A stretch of 5,049 nucleotides of DNA from Oscillospiraceae bacterium (GTDB taxonomy: Bacteria; Bacillota_A; Clostridia; Oscillospirales; Oscillospiraceae). The DNA is taken from positions 1-5,049 of the forward strand of contig JAGAFT010000129.1 of NCBI GenBank assembly GCA_017627975.1, in the 5' to 3' direction. A program made the translations under genes and the position numbers. The notes beneath the pieces were generated by a model, which saw only the letters and a program-made list of their open reading frames with translations, had not been told where the DNA came from and searched no databases. Of this stretch, positions 1 to 4,671 are shown one piece after another. Within the stretch, counting starts at the first letter, position 1, and the number at the start of each line of letters is the position of its first letter.

Positions 1-460
1 ATCCACGGGCCGCCTGGCGGGAACGTGCGAGGAACTCAATCGTGCCACCGTTTACCAGTTCGATGGCTTCTTCGCCGTTGGTGTATCGGATCGTCTTCAC
101 GATCTCCATGATCTCCGGATGGTGCTTGTCGGTAAACATCGCGACCAGCCGGCGGAATGATTTCTTGCTTGTGCGGACCTGATGCGCCGTGTGGAGGATC
201 CGCTCCCCGTTCATAACCAGGCCGAAGAACTCCAAGCCCTCGATGCAGACATTTTTCCCGTTCTGCCGAGGTACCGCGAGCCCTGCGGATGTGACGTTGT
301 AGTTTCCGTCCTCATCCTTCCCGAGCCAGCAGTCGAGGACCAGCTTCTGCCAGGCGTCCAGCCGGTTGCCGTAGGCTTCCATCAGCATGGCGGCGTCGTC
401 GCCGTCCGTGCCGGCACGCTTCGGTTCGATCTGGACCCGCGGCATCTGGGACCCGATCAT
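1..460 (-). CDS. terL: Phage terminase large subunit, N-terminal part (cut by window edge)
   Basis: This is the ATPase/nuclease motor that cuts phage DNA and pumps it into the prohead. About 153 residues are visible and the frame is still open at base 1. Residues 35-42 (LDAWQKLV) resemble the adenine-binding Q motif. Residues 58-70 (SAGLAVPRQNGKN) are the variant Walker A of the Terminase_1-type large subunits. The stretches TAHQVRTSKKSFRRL (91-105) and IEFLARSRQAARG (141-153) are also typical of this family. Walker B and the nuclease domain would lie beyond the window. The ATG at 460 overlaps the TGA of the preceding small ORF (ATGA), with GAGG 5 nt upstream. The frame stays open further upstream but has no ATG, GTG or TTG there. 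Its place after HNH and TerS fits the standard packaging module. I am very sure of the family; the exact start is likely. Confidence 0.95.
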   Translation of the reverse strand, partial: MIGSQMPRVQIEPKRAGTDGDDAAMLMEAYGNRLDAWQKLVLDCWLGKDEDGNYNVTSAGLAVPRQNGKNVCIEGLEFFGLVMNGERILHTAHQVRTSKKSFRRLVAMFTDKHHPEIMEIVKTIRYTNGEEAIELVNGGTIEFLARSRQAARG

Positions 461-564
461 TTGTTCCTCACCGCCGCAATCGCCGTGAGGATTCTCCGGC
501 AGCCTTCGTCCTTCCGCTCGCGCTCTTTTTTCTCGCGGCTTCTCTTGGCTTTCGTTTCCCTCAT
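457..564 (-). CDS. Tiny basic ORF between terS and terL (35 aa)
   Basis: I do not recognise a family. The ORF encodes 35 residues. The first 24 are almost all charged, alternating Lys/Arg with Glu/Asp (for example KAKRSREKKERERKDE), followed by a short hydrophobic stretch ILTAIAAV. Its ATG overlaps the TGA of terS (ATGA), and its own TGA overlaps the ATG of terL in the same way. GGAGAG sits 4 nt before the start. The paired overlaps suggest a translational relay that couples terS to terL, or a real small protein. It may equally be a spacer that happens to be open, because GC-rich DNA carries chance frames of this size. Confidence 0.5.
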   Translation of the reverse strand: MRETKAKRSREKKERERKDEGCRRILTAIAAVRNK

Positions 565-917
565 CCCGCTCTCCGTTTCTCCCTGAGCAGCTCGAGTGCG
601 TTCTTCGGTTTCTCATCCGGTTCGTCTTCGACCTGCGTGCCGAACTCCGCCCGGAAGCGCTTCAGGGCCTTCGGCGTGAGGCCGAGGGATTCCCGCAGCG
701 TGAGAATCATCTTGTCCTGCTGGAGGATGACGGCATAGAGCCGGTCCAGCATGGCCGGGTCGTCTGACTCCTCGGCGGACTTCTTCCAGGCCTTCCGCGT
801 CCTGGCCTGCTCCCGCTCCAGGATGGCAAGCTGATGGATCGTCGCGTCGAAGGCCGGATCGTAGATCCCGAGCCGCTTCATGGTATTGGCATATTTCTGT
901 TCCTTGGTCTCTGACAC
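561..917 (-). CDS. terS: Phage terminase small subunit, P27-like
   Basis: The small terminase recognises the packaging site on phage DNA and recruits the large subunit. The protein has 118 residues, within the usual size for P27-family TerS. The helical region YDPAFDATIHQLAILEREQARTRKAWKK, the central segment with LYAVILQQDKMILTLRESLGLTPKALKRF (about 60-88), and the acidic tail followed by basic KNALELLREKRRAG match that family's layout. The closing LGLTPKALKRF is its most typical motif. The start is GTG at 917, with GGGAGG 8 nt upstream (926-931); the first ATG inside the frame would remove the N-terminus. It lies immediately downstream of the cos-like region and upstream of terL. The assignment rests on motif recall plus position; no search was run. 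Confidence 0.87.
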   Translation of the reverse strand: MSETKEQKYANTMKRLGIYDPAFDATIHQLAILEREQARTRKAWKKSAEESDDPAMLDRLYAVILQQDKMILTLRESLGLTPKALKRFRAEFGTQVEDEPDEKPKNALELLREKRRAG

Positions 918-937
918 AGCCTCCGCCTCCCTTCCTG

Positions 938-987
938 ATCCTGTCCGTGAATCCTGTCCGCATTACATGCGCGTGTCCCGTGCGCGT
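938..987. repeat. Two pairs of short direct repeats, each at 13-bp pitch
   Basis: On the plus strand ATCCTGTCCG occurs perfectly at 938-947 and again at 951-960. TGCGCGT occurs at 968-974 and 981-987. Both pairs repeat at a 13-bp step, and all four units contain GTCC (943, 956, 975 and 986). They lie 21-70 bp upstream of the terS start. Short repeats beside a cos site are the usual binding sites for the small terminase, so that is the likely role. This is inferred from layout alone. Confidence 0.6.
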
Positions 988-1053
988 CCTCTATTTGTGT
1001 TTCCCCGATTCAAAAATTTTTCCCGGGGGTAAATCGGCGCTGGACGGCGGGTT

Positions 1054-1070
1054 AGGGGCCGCTGGCCCCT
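1054..1070. repeat. GC-rich hairpin in the cos-like region
   Basis: AGGGGCC and GGCCCCT form a perfect 7-bp inverted repeat around a 3-nt loop. No T-run follows on either strand, so it does not look like an intrinsic terminator. It lies 37 bp past the HNH stop codon, inside the GC-rich half of the region where a cos cut site is expected. Confidence 0.7.
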
Positions 1071-1106
1071 CCTGGGGGTCCCTCCCCCTACCCTCTGGGA
1101 CGACCG

Positions 1107-1466
1107 TCACCAATCGCCGTCTGATGCCGTGGGAAAACGGCGAGGCCCTCTTTTCGTCTCGCCGTTTATGTGATTGCTTTTCGCAGCGTTGCAACAATAA
1201 TGCGCTGCCTGGAGGTTGCCCCAGTCCTGGGCTGCCGCCTCCCGGCTCTCATATCCGAATTCTCTGAATCTGGAAATCGGCTTGATCTCGTCGACGACGA
1301 ATGACAGCGGATGTGCCGCGTCGCTCGGCTCGTCGTAGTGGATCGGTCCCAGCCTCCCCGCGCATATTCCGCATGGTCCCCCCTGTGCTTTCAGGCGGGC
1401 CCGGTATTTTCTGCGGAGGTTCCCGTTTGCGTGGCGAGGGTTTGCCGTTGACCTTTTCCCGGCCAT
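1107..1466 (-). CDS. Phage HNH endonuclease next to the terminase genes
   Basis: This HNH nuclease probably assists the terminase in site-specific cutting at cos, as shown for other phages with an HNH gene beside terS/terL. The protein has 119 residues. Basic residues dominate the first 27 (NGNLRRKYRARLK). CGIC at 32-35 gives one zinc Cys pair. DEIKP at 59-63 is the first part of the HNH motif, with D-E in place of D-H as is common in phage members. NLQAAHYCCNAAKS at 84-97 supplies the N and final H plus Cys ligands. AGAGGTG (1476-1482) is 9 nt from the ATG at 1466 but only 3 nt from the in-frame ATG at 1472, so I chose 1466. The open frame reaches 1535, but that extension does not look like protein. 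Confidence 0.92.
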   Translation of the reverse strand: MAGKRSTANPRHANGNLRRKYRARLKAQGGPCGICAGRLGPIHYDEPSDAAHPLSFVVDEIKPISRFREFGYESREAAAQDWGNLQAAHYCCNAAKSNHINGETKRGPRRFPTASDGDW

Positions 1467-1568
1467 GATCATGTCCACCTCTTCGCTTTTCTGTGACCCC
1501 GGGCGCCTTTTTCCAAGTCCCCCGGATGGTATCACTTTAGCATGGTTCCTCGGCTCTTGTGGCTAAAC
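1467..1568 (-). promoter_or_regulatory. Intergenic region before the HNH gene, possible late-promoter region
   Basis: This gap of about 100 bp separates the RinA-like gene from the packaging genes. No good -35/-10 pair is visible on the minus strand. It carries TTTAGC (1536-1541) and its inverse GCTAAA (1562-1567), 20 bp apart. RinA/ArpU-type activators switch on the late operon that starts at the terminase region, and such promoters need not have consensus hexamers. This is the natural place for that promoter, but the claim rests on gene order rather than on a recognised site. Confidence 0.3.
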
Positions 1569-1970
1569 TTATTTCAGGCCGAGATAATACGCCACCTGGT
1601 GCATGAATTCCTGCTGCCAGTTCTTTGCCGTGCCGTATGATACATGACATGCCCACGCCGCGCCGCTGAGGCTGTAGCGCTTCTTGAAGTACACAAGCCG
1701 GATGATGTCATTCCTGAGTCTTCCGTCCTGTTTGTGTCCGGTGTCCCGAATGGCTTTCCTGACCGCCTCGTATTCTTTCATCCGCTGCGGCGGCAGTTCT
1801 CTCATAGCTGCCTGTTCCGTTGATCTTCCCGGGCCGCTGCTTCCTCCGGCTGCGTTGTAGTGTGTTGTCACAGACTGGCTCCGGATCGCTTCAAGATCCC
1901 GCTTCAGTTGCGGATACATCCTGAGCACGTTCTTGACATACGGCCACCAAGGTTCCCGAGGTTTGCTCAC
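1569..1970 (-). CDS. RinA/ArpU-like phage late transcription regulator
   Basis: This 133-aa protein is likely an activator of late gene transcription in phages of Gram-positive hosts. The N-terminus has PWWPYVKNVLRMYPQLKRDL. The stretch IRSQSVTTHYN, then GPGRSTEQAAMRELPP (46-61), is characteristic of these proteins. Residues about 85-125 (from RLRNDIIRLVYFKKRY to SYGTAKNWQQEF) form a helix-turn-helix resembling sigma region 4. The start is GTG at 1970, which overlaps the TGA of the upstream HUH-like gene (GTGA). GGGAGG lies 8 nt upstream (1979-1984). The open frame continues upstream, but that part is an antisense-like shadow of the neighbouring gene. Its position just before the HNH/terminase genes fits a late switch. 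Some databases would call it a sigma-factor-like protein. Confidence 0.85.
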   Translation of the reverse strand: MSKPREPWWPYVKNVLRMYPQLKRDLEAIRSQSVTTHYNAAGGSSGPGRSTEQAAMRELPPQRMKEYEAVRKAIRDTGHKQDGRLRNDIIRLVYFKKRYSLSGAAWACHVSYGTAKNWQQEFMHQVAYYLGLK

Positions 1971-2794
1971 GCCCTTCGCCTCCCTCTCTTCGGCAGGATG
2001 ATCTGTCCGCCTCTGATCTTGACCTTCTCCGGCAGCGTCTGCCGCAGGTACGCGCTCACCGTTCTTCCGTCCTCGTCCTGGTAGCGCATCACGTCCTTGA
2101 TGATGCCACCGTCGAGAGGCTGGACATCTTCCACGTCTGAGACCTCCACCGGCTCCGTGATCACCGGCTCGAGCATCCCCCGGCAGCCGCTCCATCGGTT
2201 TTCCCCTGCCGGCCTGCCCTGGACGTTATCGATCATGTACTGCGCCACCCTGGTATAGTCCCCTTCGTTTGTCAGCGGTTCCGGGTAGACTGTCCCGAGC
2301 CCTCCGATTCTCTTCCAGATCCTCTCCGCGATCTGCAGGGCGTCGTTCGGCAGAACGATGTGGTGATGGATCCGCGTGAAGTGTTTCTCCTTCACGGACC
2401 AGTTGGCCGTCACCCAGACCGCCGGCAGCTTCTTCCCGGTCTGCTTCTCGTATTCCTTCCGGAGCTTCGGCAGGAACTTCTTTGTCAGGATCCTCTTCGC
2501 TGCCTGGTACTCTTCCTCCCGCCTCTGATCCGGAGTTGCCGCAGCGCTCACCGGATAGTGACCGTCATCGTACTTCAGGGCAATGAACCAGTCCCCCACC
2601 CCGAAGTTGCAGTTGATGGTCCGTGCCAGGTTCAGGACACAGCTCCGTTCGTTGGCCTTGATCTTCTTCAGGGACGATGCCCCGGCCCTCCGGTTGCCTC
2701 TCGGCTTCCGATAGCCCGGACCGAGTGGAATCCAGCTTCGCTTCTCTTCCACTGTCCGACCGGAGATGATGTAGTATTTCACAAGCCGTCTCAC
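1967..2794 (-). CDS. HUH-type replication initiator-like protein
   Basis: This 275-aa protein resembles HUH endonucleases, which nick one DNA strand and stay bound through a tyrosine during rolling-circle replication. NCNFGVGDWFIALKY (61-75) corresponds to the first strand motif. RIHHHIVLP (141-149) is the metal-binding His motif. AQYMIDN (184-190) carries the candidate catalytic Tyr186. GENRWSGCRGMLEP (197-210) matches the conserved KRxxxSRNLxxP-like segment after the active site. The N-terminal 50 residues are basic. The usual Lys three residues after the Tyr is Asp189 here. The start is GTG at 2794, with GGAGG 7 nt upstream. The gene overlaps the RinA-like gene by 4 bp. A large inverted repeat (2848-2895) lies just upstream and could be its target. 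The fold call is fairly firm; nicking activity is inferred. Confidence 0.75.
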   Translation of the reverse strand: MRRLVKYYIISGRTVEEKRSWIPLGPGYRKPRGNRRAGASSLKKIKANERSCVLNLARTINCNFGVGDWFIALKYDDGHYPVSAAATPDQRREEEYQAAKRILTKKFLPKLRKEYEKQTGKKLPAVWVTANWSVKEKHFTRIHHHIVLPNDALQIAERIWKRIGGLGTVYPEPLTNEGDYTRVAQYMIDNVQGRPAGENRWSGCRGMLEPVITEPVEVSDVEDVQPLDGGIIKDVMRYQDEDGRTVSAYLRQTLPEKVKIRGGQIILPKRGRRRA

Positions 2795-2830
2795 TTCCCT
2801 GCCTCCGATTTGTAACTATTTGCTCTTAAC

Positions 2831-2841
2831 TTAGCCGCTAA
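2831..2841. repeat. Short operator-like palindrome before the HUH-like gene
   Basis: TTAGC and GCTAA flank a single central base, 37 bp upstream of the GTG start and just inside the nested inverted repeat. It could be a binding site for a regulator or for the downstream protein itself. The same half-site occurs as an inverted pair before the HNH gene. It is short enough to be chance. Confidence 0.4.
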
Positions 2842-2847
2842 AAGGTC

Positions 2848-2895
2848 CTTATAAGAAACGCGCACGCGCGCGTGCGTATCTGCGTTTCTTATAAG
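2848..2895. repeat. Nested inverted repeat upstream of the HUH-like gene, candidate origin or operator
   Basis: The outer arms CTTATAAGAAACGC (2848-2861) and GCGTTTCTTATAAG (2882-2895) are perfect 14-bp inverted copies, each ending in the palindrome CTTATAAG. Between them sits a second perfect palindrome of 16 bp, CGCACGCGCGCGTGCG (2861-2876), made of alternating purine/pyrimidine steps. The whole could form a long hairpin or cruciform. It lies 54-101 bp upstream of the HUH-like start, the only intergenic region beside that gene. HUH initiators usually act at hairpin origins close to their own gene, so a double-strand origin or autoregulatory operator is the best guess. An intrinsic terminator is unlikely because no T-run follows. 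Confidence 0.85.
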
Positions 2896-2969
2896 TCTTT
2901 CAGCTTTCAAGGTTCAGTTTCCGCTCGGGTTCTCAAGCTCGGGCAGGAAGTTTTCCTCCTGCCCTGGAT
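2896..2969. other. Short intergenic stretch with small hairpins
   Basis: GGGCAGGA (2941-2948) pairs with TCCTGCCC (2957-2964) in an 8-bp stem around an 8-nt loop. GCTCGGG occurs twice as a direct repeat (2923-2929 and 2937-2943). GGATT/AATCC (2966-2978) makes a 5-bp stem across the stop codon of the small ORF. No T-run follows any of these on the minus strand. The 8-bp stem might still slow or end transcription after the accessory cluster. A TATAAG box lies in the adjoining inverted repeat, but no matching -35 is convincing. Confidence 0.45.
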
Positions 2970-3083
2970 TCAGAATCCGCGCATTTCTTCCTCCGGGAGC
3001 TCGTACATGTCTTCTGCAACCCGGATTTCGACGCGCTGCCGCGTCACGACCGGCTTCAGCTGGCGGCACATCTCTTCCGCCAC
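2970..3083 (-). CDS. Very small ORF, probably with a damaged start (37 aa from GTG)
   Basis: I do not recognise a family. From the GTG at 3083 it encodes 37 residues, acidic at the end (YELPEEEMRGF), with codons rich in G/C at third positions like its neighbours. The frame is open back to the stop of the 86-aa gene (3108-3110) and would add YKKKKYAT in front. A strong AGGAGG (3113-3118) has no start codon in range. Inserting one G after base 3106 (minus-strand reading) would create ATG AAA AAG in this exact frame, 6 nt from AGGAGG, giving a 45-aa protein starting MKKKKYATVAEEM. So it is either a recent loss of the start, a sequence error, or a gene now started at GTG 3083 or ATG 3071. Existence as a coding frame is likely; the start is unsure. 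Confidence 0.5.
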   Translation of the reverse strand: MAEEMCRQLKPVVTRQRVEIRVAEDMYELPEEEMRGF

Positions 3084-3107
3084 CGTTGCATACTTCTTCT
3101 TTTTATA

Positions 3108-3368
3108 TCAGTCCTCCTGTTCCGATTCCCGCCAGTTGCCTCGGTACCTTTCGGCCAGCACCGCCTGCAGAGGCTTTTCGTCTTCTCCGCGTTTCCGGTA
3201 GAACGGGCATTGTTTTCCGTCTGCGATTTCCATTACTTCCTCGGACGTCGTCGGTTTCTTGAGTTCTTTGGCGATCATCGCCAGGCGCGAGTGTCCGGTT
3301 TTCGAGAGATAGTCGCAGACGCCCGCGTAACGCTGTCCGTGATAGATGCACTTTGTTCTGTTACACAT
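3108..3368 (-). CDS. Small Cys-containing phage protein, unknown function (86 aa)
   Basis: The N-terminus MCNRTKCIYHGQRYAGVCDYLSKTGHSR carries Cys2, Cys7 and Cys18, with a further Cys54 in GKQCPFY. The spacing could make one small metal site. The C-terminal part is charged (KRGEDEKPLQAVLAERYRGNWRESEQED). I recognise the CNxxxCxY...CDYxxxTGxxR style from uncharacterised small phage proteins of gut Bacillota, but not a function. The ATG at 3368 has GGAGG 7 nt upstream and starts only 2 nt after the stop of the preceding gene, so the two are surely co-transcribed. The open frame runs further upstream to 3527, but that part lies within the neighbour in another frame and is not protein-like. Confidence 0.8.
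   Translation of the reverse strand: MCNRTKCIYHGQRYAGVCDYLSKTGHSRLAMIAKELKKPTTSEEVMEIADGKQCPFYRKRGEDEKPLQAVLAERYRGNWRESEQED
3113..3118 (-). promoter_or_regulatory. Orphan Shine-Dalgarno sequence at the end of the 86-aa gene
   Basis: AGGAGG ends 2 bases before the stop codon of the 86-aa gene. No ATG, GTG or TTG lies 4-10 nt downstream. It would serve the small ORF that follows if a single G were present after base 3106. This makes it the main evidence that the small ORF once had a normal start. Confidence 0.6.
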
Positions 3369-3370
3369 CC

Positions 3371-3604
3371 TTATTCCTCCGCAAAGATTTCCGCGTGGCA
3401 GCTGTAGCAGTGGCGGTACCATTGTCCGTGATACCTGGTCAGTTCCCCGATCGGTCCGCCGCCGTATCGATATTTTCTCAGCTCCGACAGCGGTCCGCTG
3501 CATCGCGGGCATTCGATTGCCAACCACGACTCACACGCTTCGTCTTCTGTGAACGGGCAGAAGACATCGGCACAGTTGCCACAGGTTTTCCAGCTGTCGT
3601 CCAT
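3371..3604 (-). CDS. Zinc-ribbon-like small protein, unknown function (77 aa)
   Basis: The protein has three CxxC pairs: CGNC (8-11), CPRC (32-35) and CYSC (66-69), plus single Cys16 and Cys24. This is enough for two zinc sites. Between the second and third pairs is a Tyr/Gly-rich stretch (YRYGGGPIGELTRYHGQWYRH). Such proteins usually bind nucleic acid or act as small adaptors, but nothing points to a specific role. The ATG at 3604 shares its A with the TGA of the DUF3102 gene (TGATG), with GGAGG 7 nt upstream. A GTG one codon earlier would leave only 4 nt, so ATG is preferred. It is followed after 2 nt by the other Cys-containing small gene. Confidence 0.8.
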   Translation of the reverse strand: MDDSWKTCGNCADVFCPFTEDEACESWLAIECPRCSGPLSELRKYRYGGGPIGELTRYHGQWYRHCYSCHAEIFAEE

Positions 3605-4671
3605 CACTCTTCCTCCGGTTCCAGCCTCGCCACCTGGTTTCTCAGCAGCGTGACCGCTCCTCTCTTCAGCTTCTCCCCGGTTTCCGGATCCCGCTCGTTG
3701 ACCTCGCGCAGAGCTTCCATCATCCGGTTGAAGTCGTTCTGGATCTGCGTAAACCAGACGCCGAACTTGGCCACGTCCGCGCTGGACGCCTTCAGTTTCC
3801 GCTGCGCCTCTTCCAGCTCGGCGCGGATCCGCGCCGCCTCGGCTTCCGCTGCGGCGATTTTCGTGTCGGTATCACTTCCGGCGGTCTCGGCCTGCTTCGC
3901 CAGCATGTCCCGCTCTTTTTTCAGTTCCTCCAGCTTCCCGTGCAGTTCCTTCAGAGTCTTGTCGTGCTCCCGGTTGAGCTTGTTCGCCTGTTTCACCGCC
4001 TCGGCCTCGGCTTTTTCCCTGGCTTCCTTCACCGCTGCGGCGATGGCCTCCTCGTCCCGGACGGTCTCGACCGCCACCTCATGCGGTCTGTTCTCAAGCT
4101 CTTTGTTGAGCTTGGCCAGCTCCTCAATCTGTGCCTTGGCCTCGACGAGCATCTGATCCTGCGTTTTCAGCTGGTCTTCTGCCTCCATCTTCGCCCGGAT
4201 GGCGTCATCCCCGCGGCTTCGCTCACCCTCAATGTCCTTCTGCAGGGCCTCAACCTGCTTCTCCCGTTCCCGGATCTTTTCTTCCAGTTCCCGGACCGAA
4301 ATATGCTCCGCGTCGACCTGCTCTGCAAATTCGATTCTGTCACTTTCCGGTACCGAAAGCAGGGCCAAAGCCTTTGAAATTGGCAAATTCGACAATGTTG
4401 GCGAATTTGTTTCAGGTCCGAAAAGCCCCTGCTGAGAGGCTCCGTATTCGTCGAAAAGCTTCATGTACCGTGCCGCCGACCTGTCGGAGAATTCTGTCTC
4501 CCGTTCCAGCCACGGAAGCCACTCCCCGTGATTGAGCATTTCCTTTGCCTCGACCAGCCTTCGCCCGATTTCGATGCCGCAGAGCAGTGAAAGCCGTCGC
4601 CCTGTGTCTACATACATCCGGATCTCGGCGCCGATCAGCTCCGGCGTCCGCTTCTCTGTCATTTCGTTCAT
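3604..4671 (-). CDS. DUF3102 family protein with long coiled coil
   Basis: This 355-aa protein has three parts. Residues about 11-80 form the DUF3102 domain, with GRRLSLLCGIEIGRRLVEAK, LNHGEWLPWLERE and FSDRSAARYMKLFDEYG as its typical core. Residues about 95-130 (LPISKALALLSVPESDRIEFAEQV) look like a ParB-type helical segment. From about 130 to 295 the sequence is a long coiled coil, rich in Glu, Lys and Ala. A compact C-terminal piece (300-345, AKFGVWFTQIQNDFNRMMEAL) follows. DUF3102 proteins occur in phages and integrative elements of Bacillota; their biochemical role is not established, and DNA binding is a guess. The start is ATG 4671 in an ATGA overlap with the PcfJ-like stop; GGAGAGG lies 11 nt upstream. 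The open frame to 4740 is only the neighbour in another frame. Confidence 0.88.
   Translation of the reverse strand: MNEMTEKRTPELIGAEIRMYVDTGRRLSLLCGIEIGRRLVEAKEMLNHGEWLPWLERETEFSDRSAARYMKLFDEYGASQQGLFGPETNSPTLSNLPISKALALLSVPESDRIEFAEQVDAEHISVRELEEKIREREKQVEALQKDIEGERSRGDDAIRAKMEAEDQLKTQDQMLVEAKAQIEELAKLNKELENRPHEVAVETVRDEEAIAAAVKEAREKAEAEAVKQANKLNREHDKTLKELHGKLEELKKERDMLAKQAETAGSDTDTKIAAAEAEAARIRAELEEAQRKLKASSADVAKFGVWFTQIQNDFNRMMEALREVNERDPETGEKLKRGAVTLLRNQVARLEPEEE

Larger units (their letters stand above)
918..1106 (-). other. cos-like packaging region between the HNH gene and terS
   Basis: This 189-bp stretch has no credible gene but is rich in structure. From the HNH side it holds a GC-rich segment (1054-1090) with a perfect 7-bp hairpin (AGGGGCC gct GGCCCCT, 1054-1070) and G5/C5 runs facing each other (1074-1078 and 1084-1088). 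Next come CCCCCGGG and an A5T5 tract (1012-1021), then two pairs of direct repeats (938-987) before the terS Shine-Dalgarno. In known cos phages with HNH plus terminase, the cut site and TerS-binding repeats lie just before terS. The arrangement resembles the lambda order cosN, bend site, R sites. The cos assignment is an inference from structure and position, and the exact nick positions cannot be read. Confidence 0.55.

Noticed and set aside
182..586. Plus-strand open frame opposite terL and terS
   Set aside because: The minus strand carries clear terminase motifs here, and the plus-strand product has no recognisable features.
991..1197. Minus-strand frame of 68 codons across the HNH end and the cos-like gap
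   Set aside because: It overlaps the confident HNH gene in another frame, is Pro/Arg-rich like a shadow, and would cover the structured non-coding region.
2861..2876. Simple CG dinucleotide repeat of no meaning
   Set aside because: It is a perfect 16-bp palindrome set within perfect 14-bp outer arms, so I treat it as part of one designed structure rather than a low-complexity tract.
2885..2893. Sigma-70 promoter using TATAAG on the minus strand
   Set aside because: The -10 matches 5 of 6 bases, but no hexamer 16-18 bp upstream matches TTGACA at more than 3 positions. The TATAAG is also fully explained by the palindromic arm.
2941..2964. Intrinsic terminator
   Set aside because: The stem is good (8 bp), but neither strand has a T-run after it. 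It is recorded only as a hairpin.
2872..3201. Plus-strand frame of 109 codons starting inside the nested inverted repeat
   Set aside because: It is antisense to two minus-strand genes, lacks a Shine-Dalgarno sequence, and its Ser/Phe-rich product looks like a shadow.
3353..4156. Long plus-strand open frame (267 codons), rich in Ser, Ala and Phe
   Set aside because: It is antisense to the DUF3102 coiled coil and the zinc-ribbon gene. Its Ser/Phe-rich composition is what the reverse of Glu/Lys/Ala codons gives, and it resembles no family.
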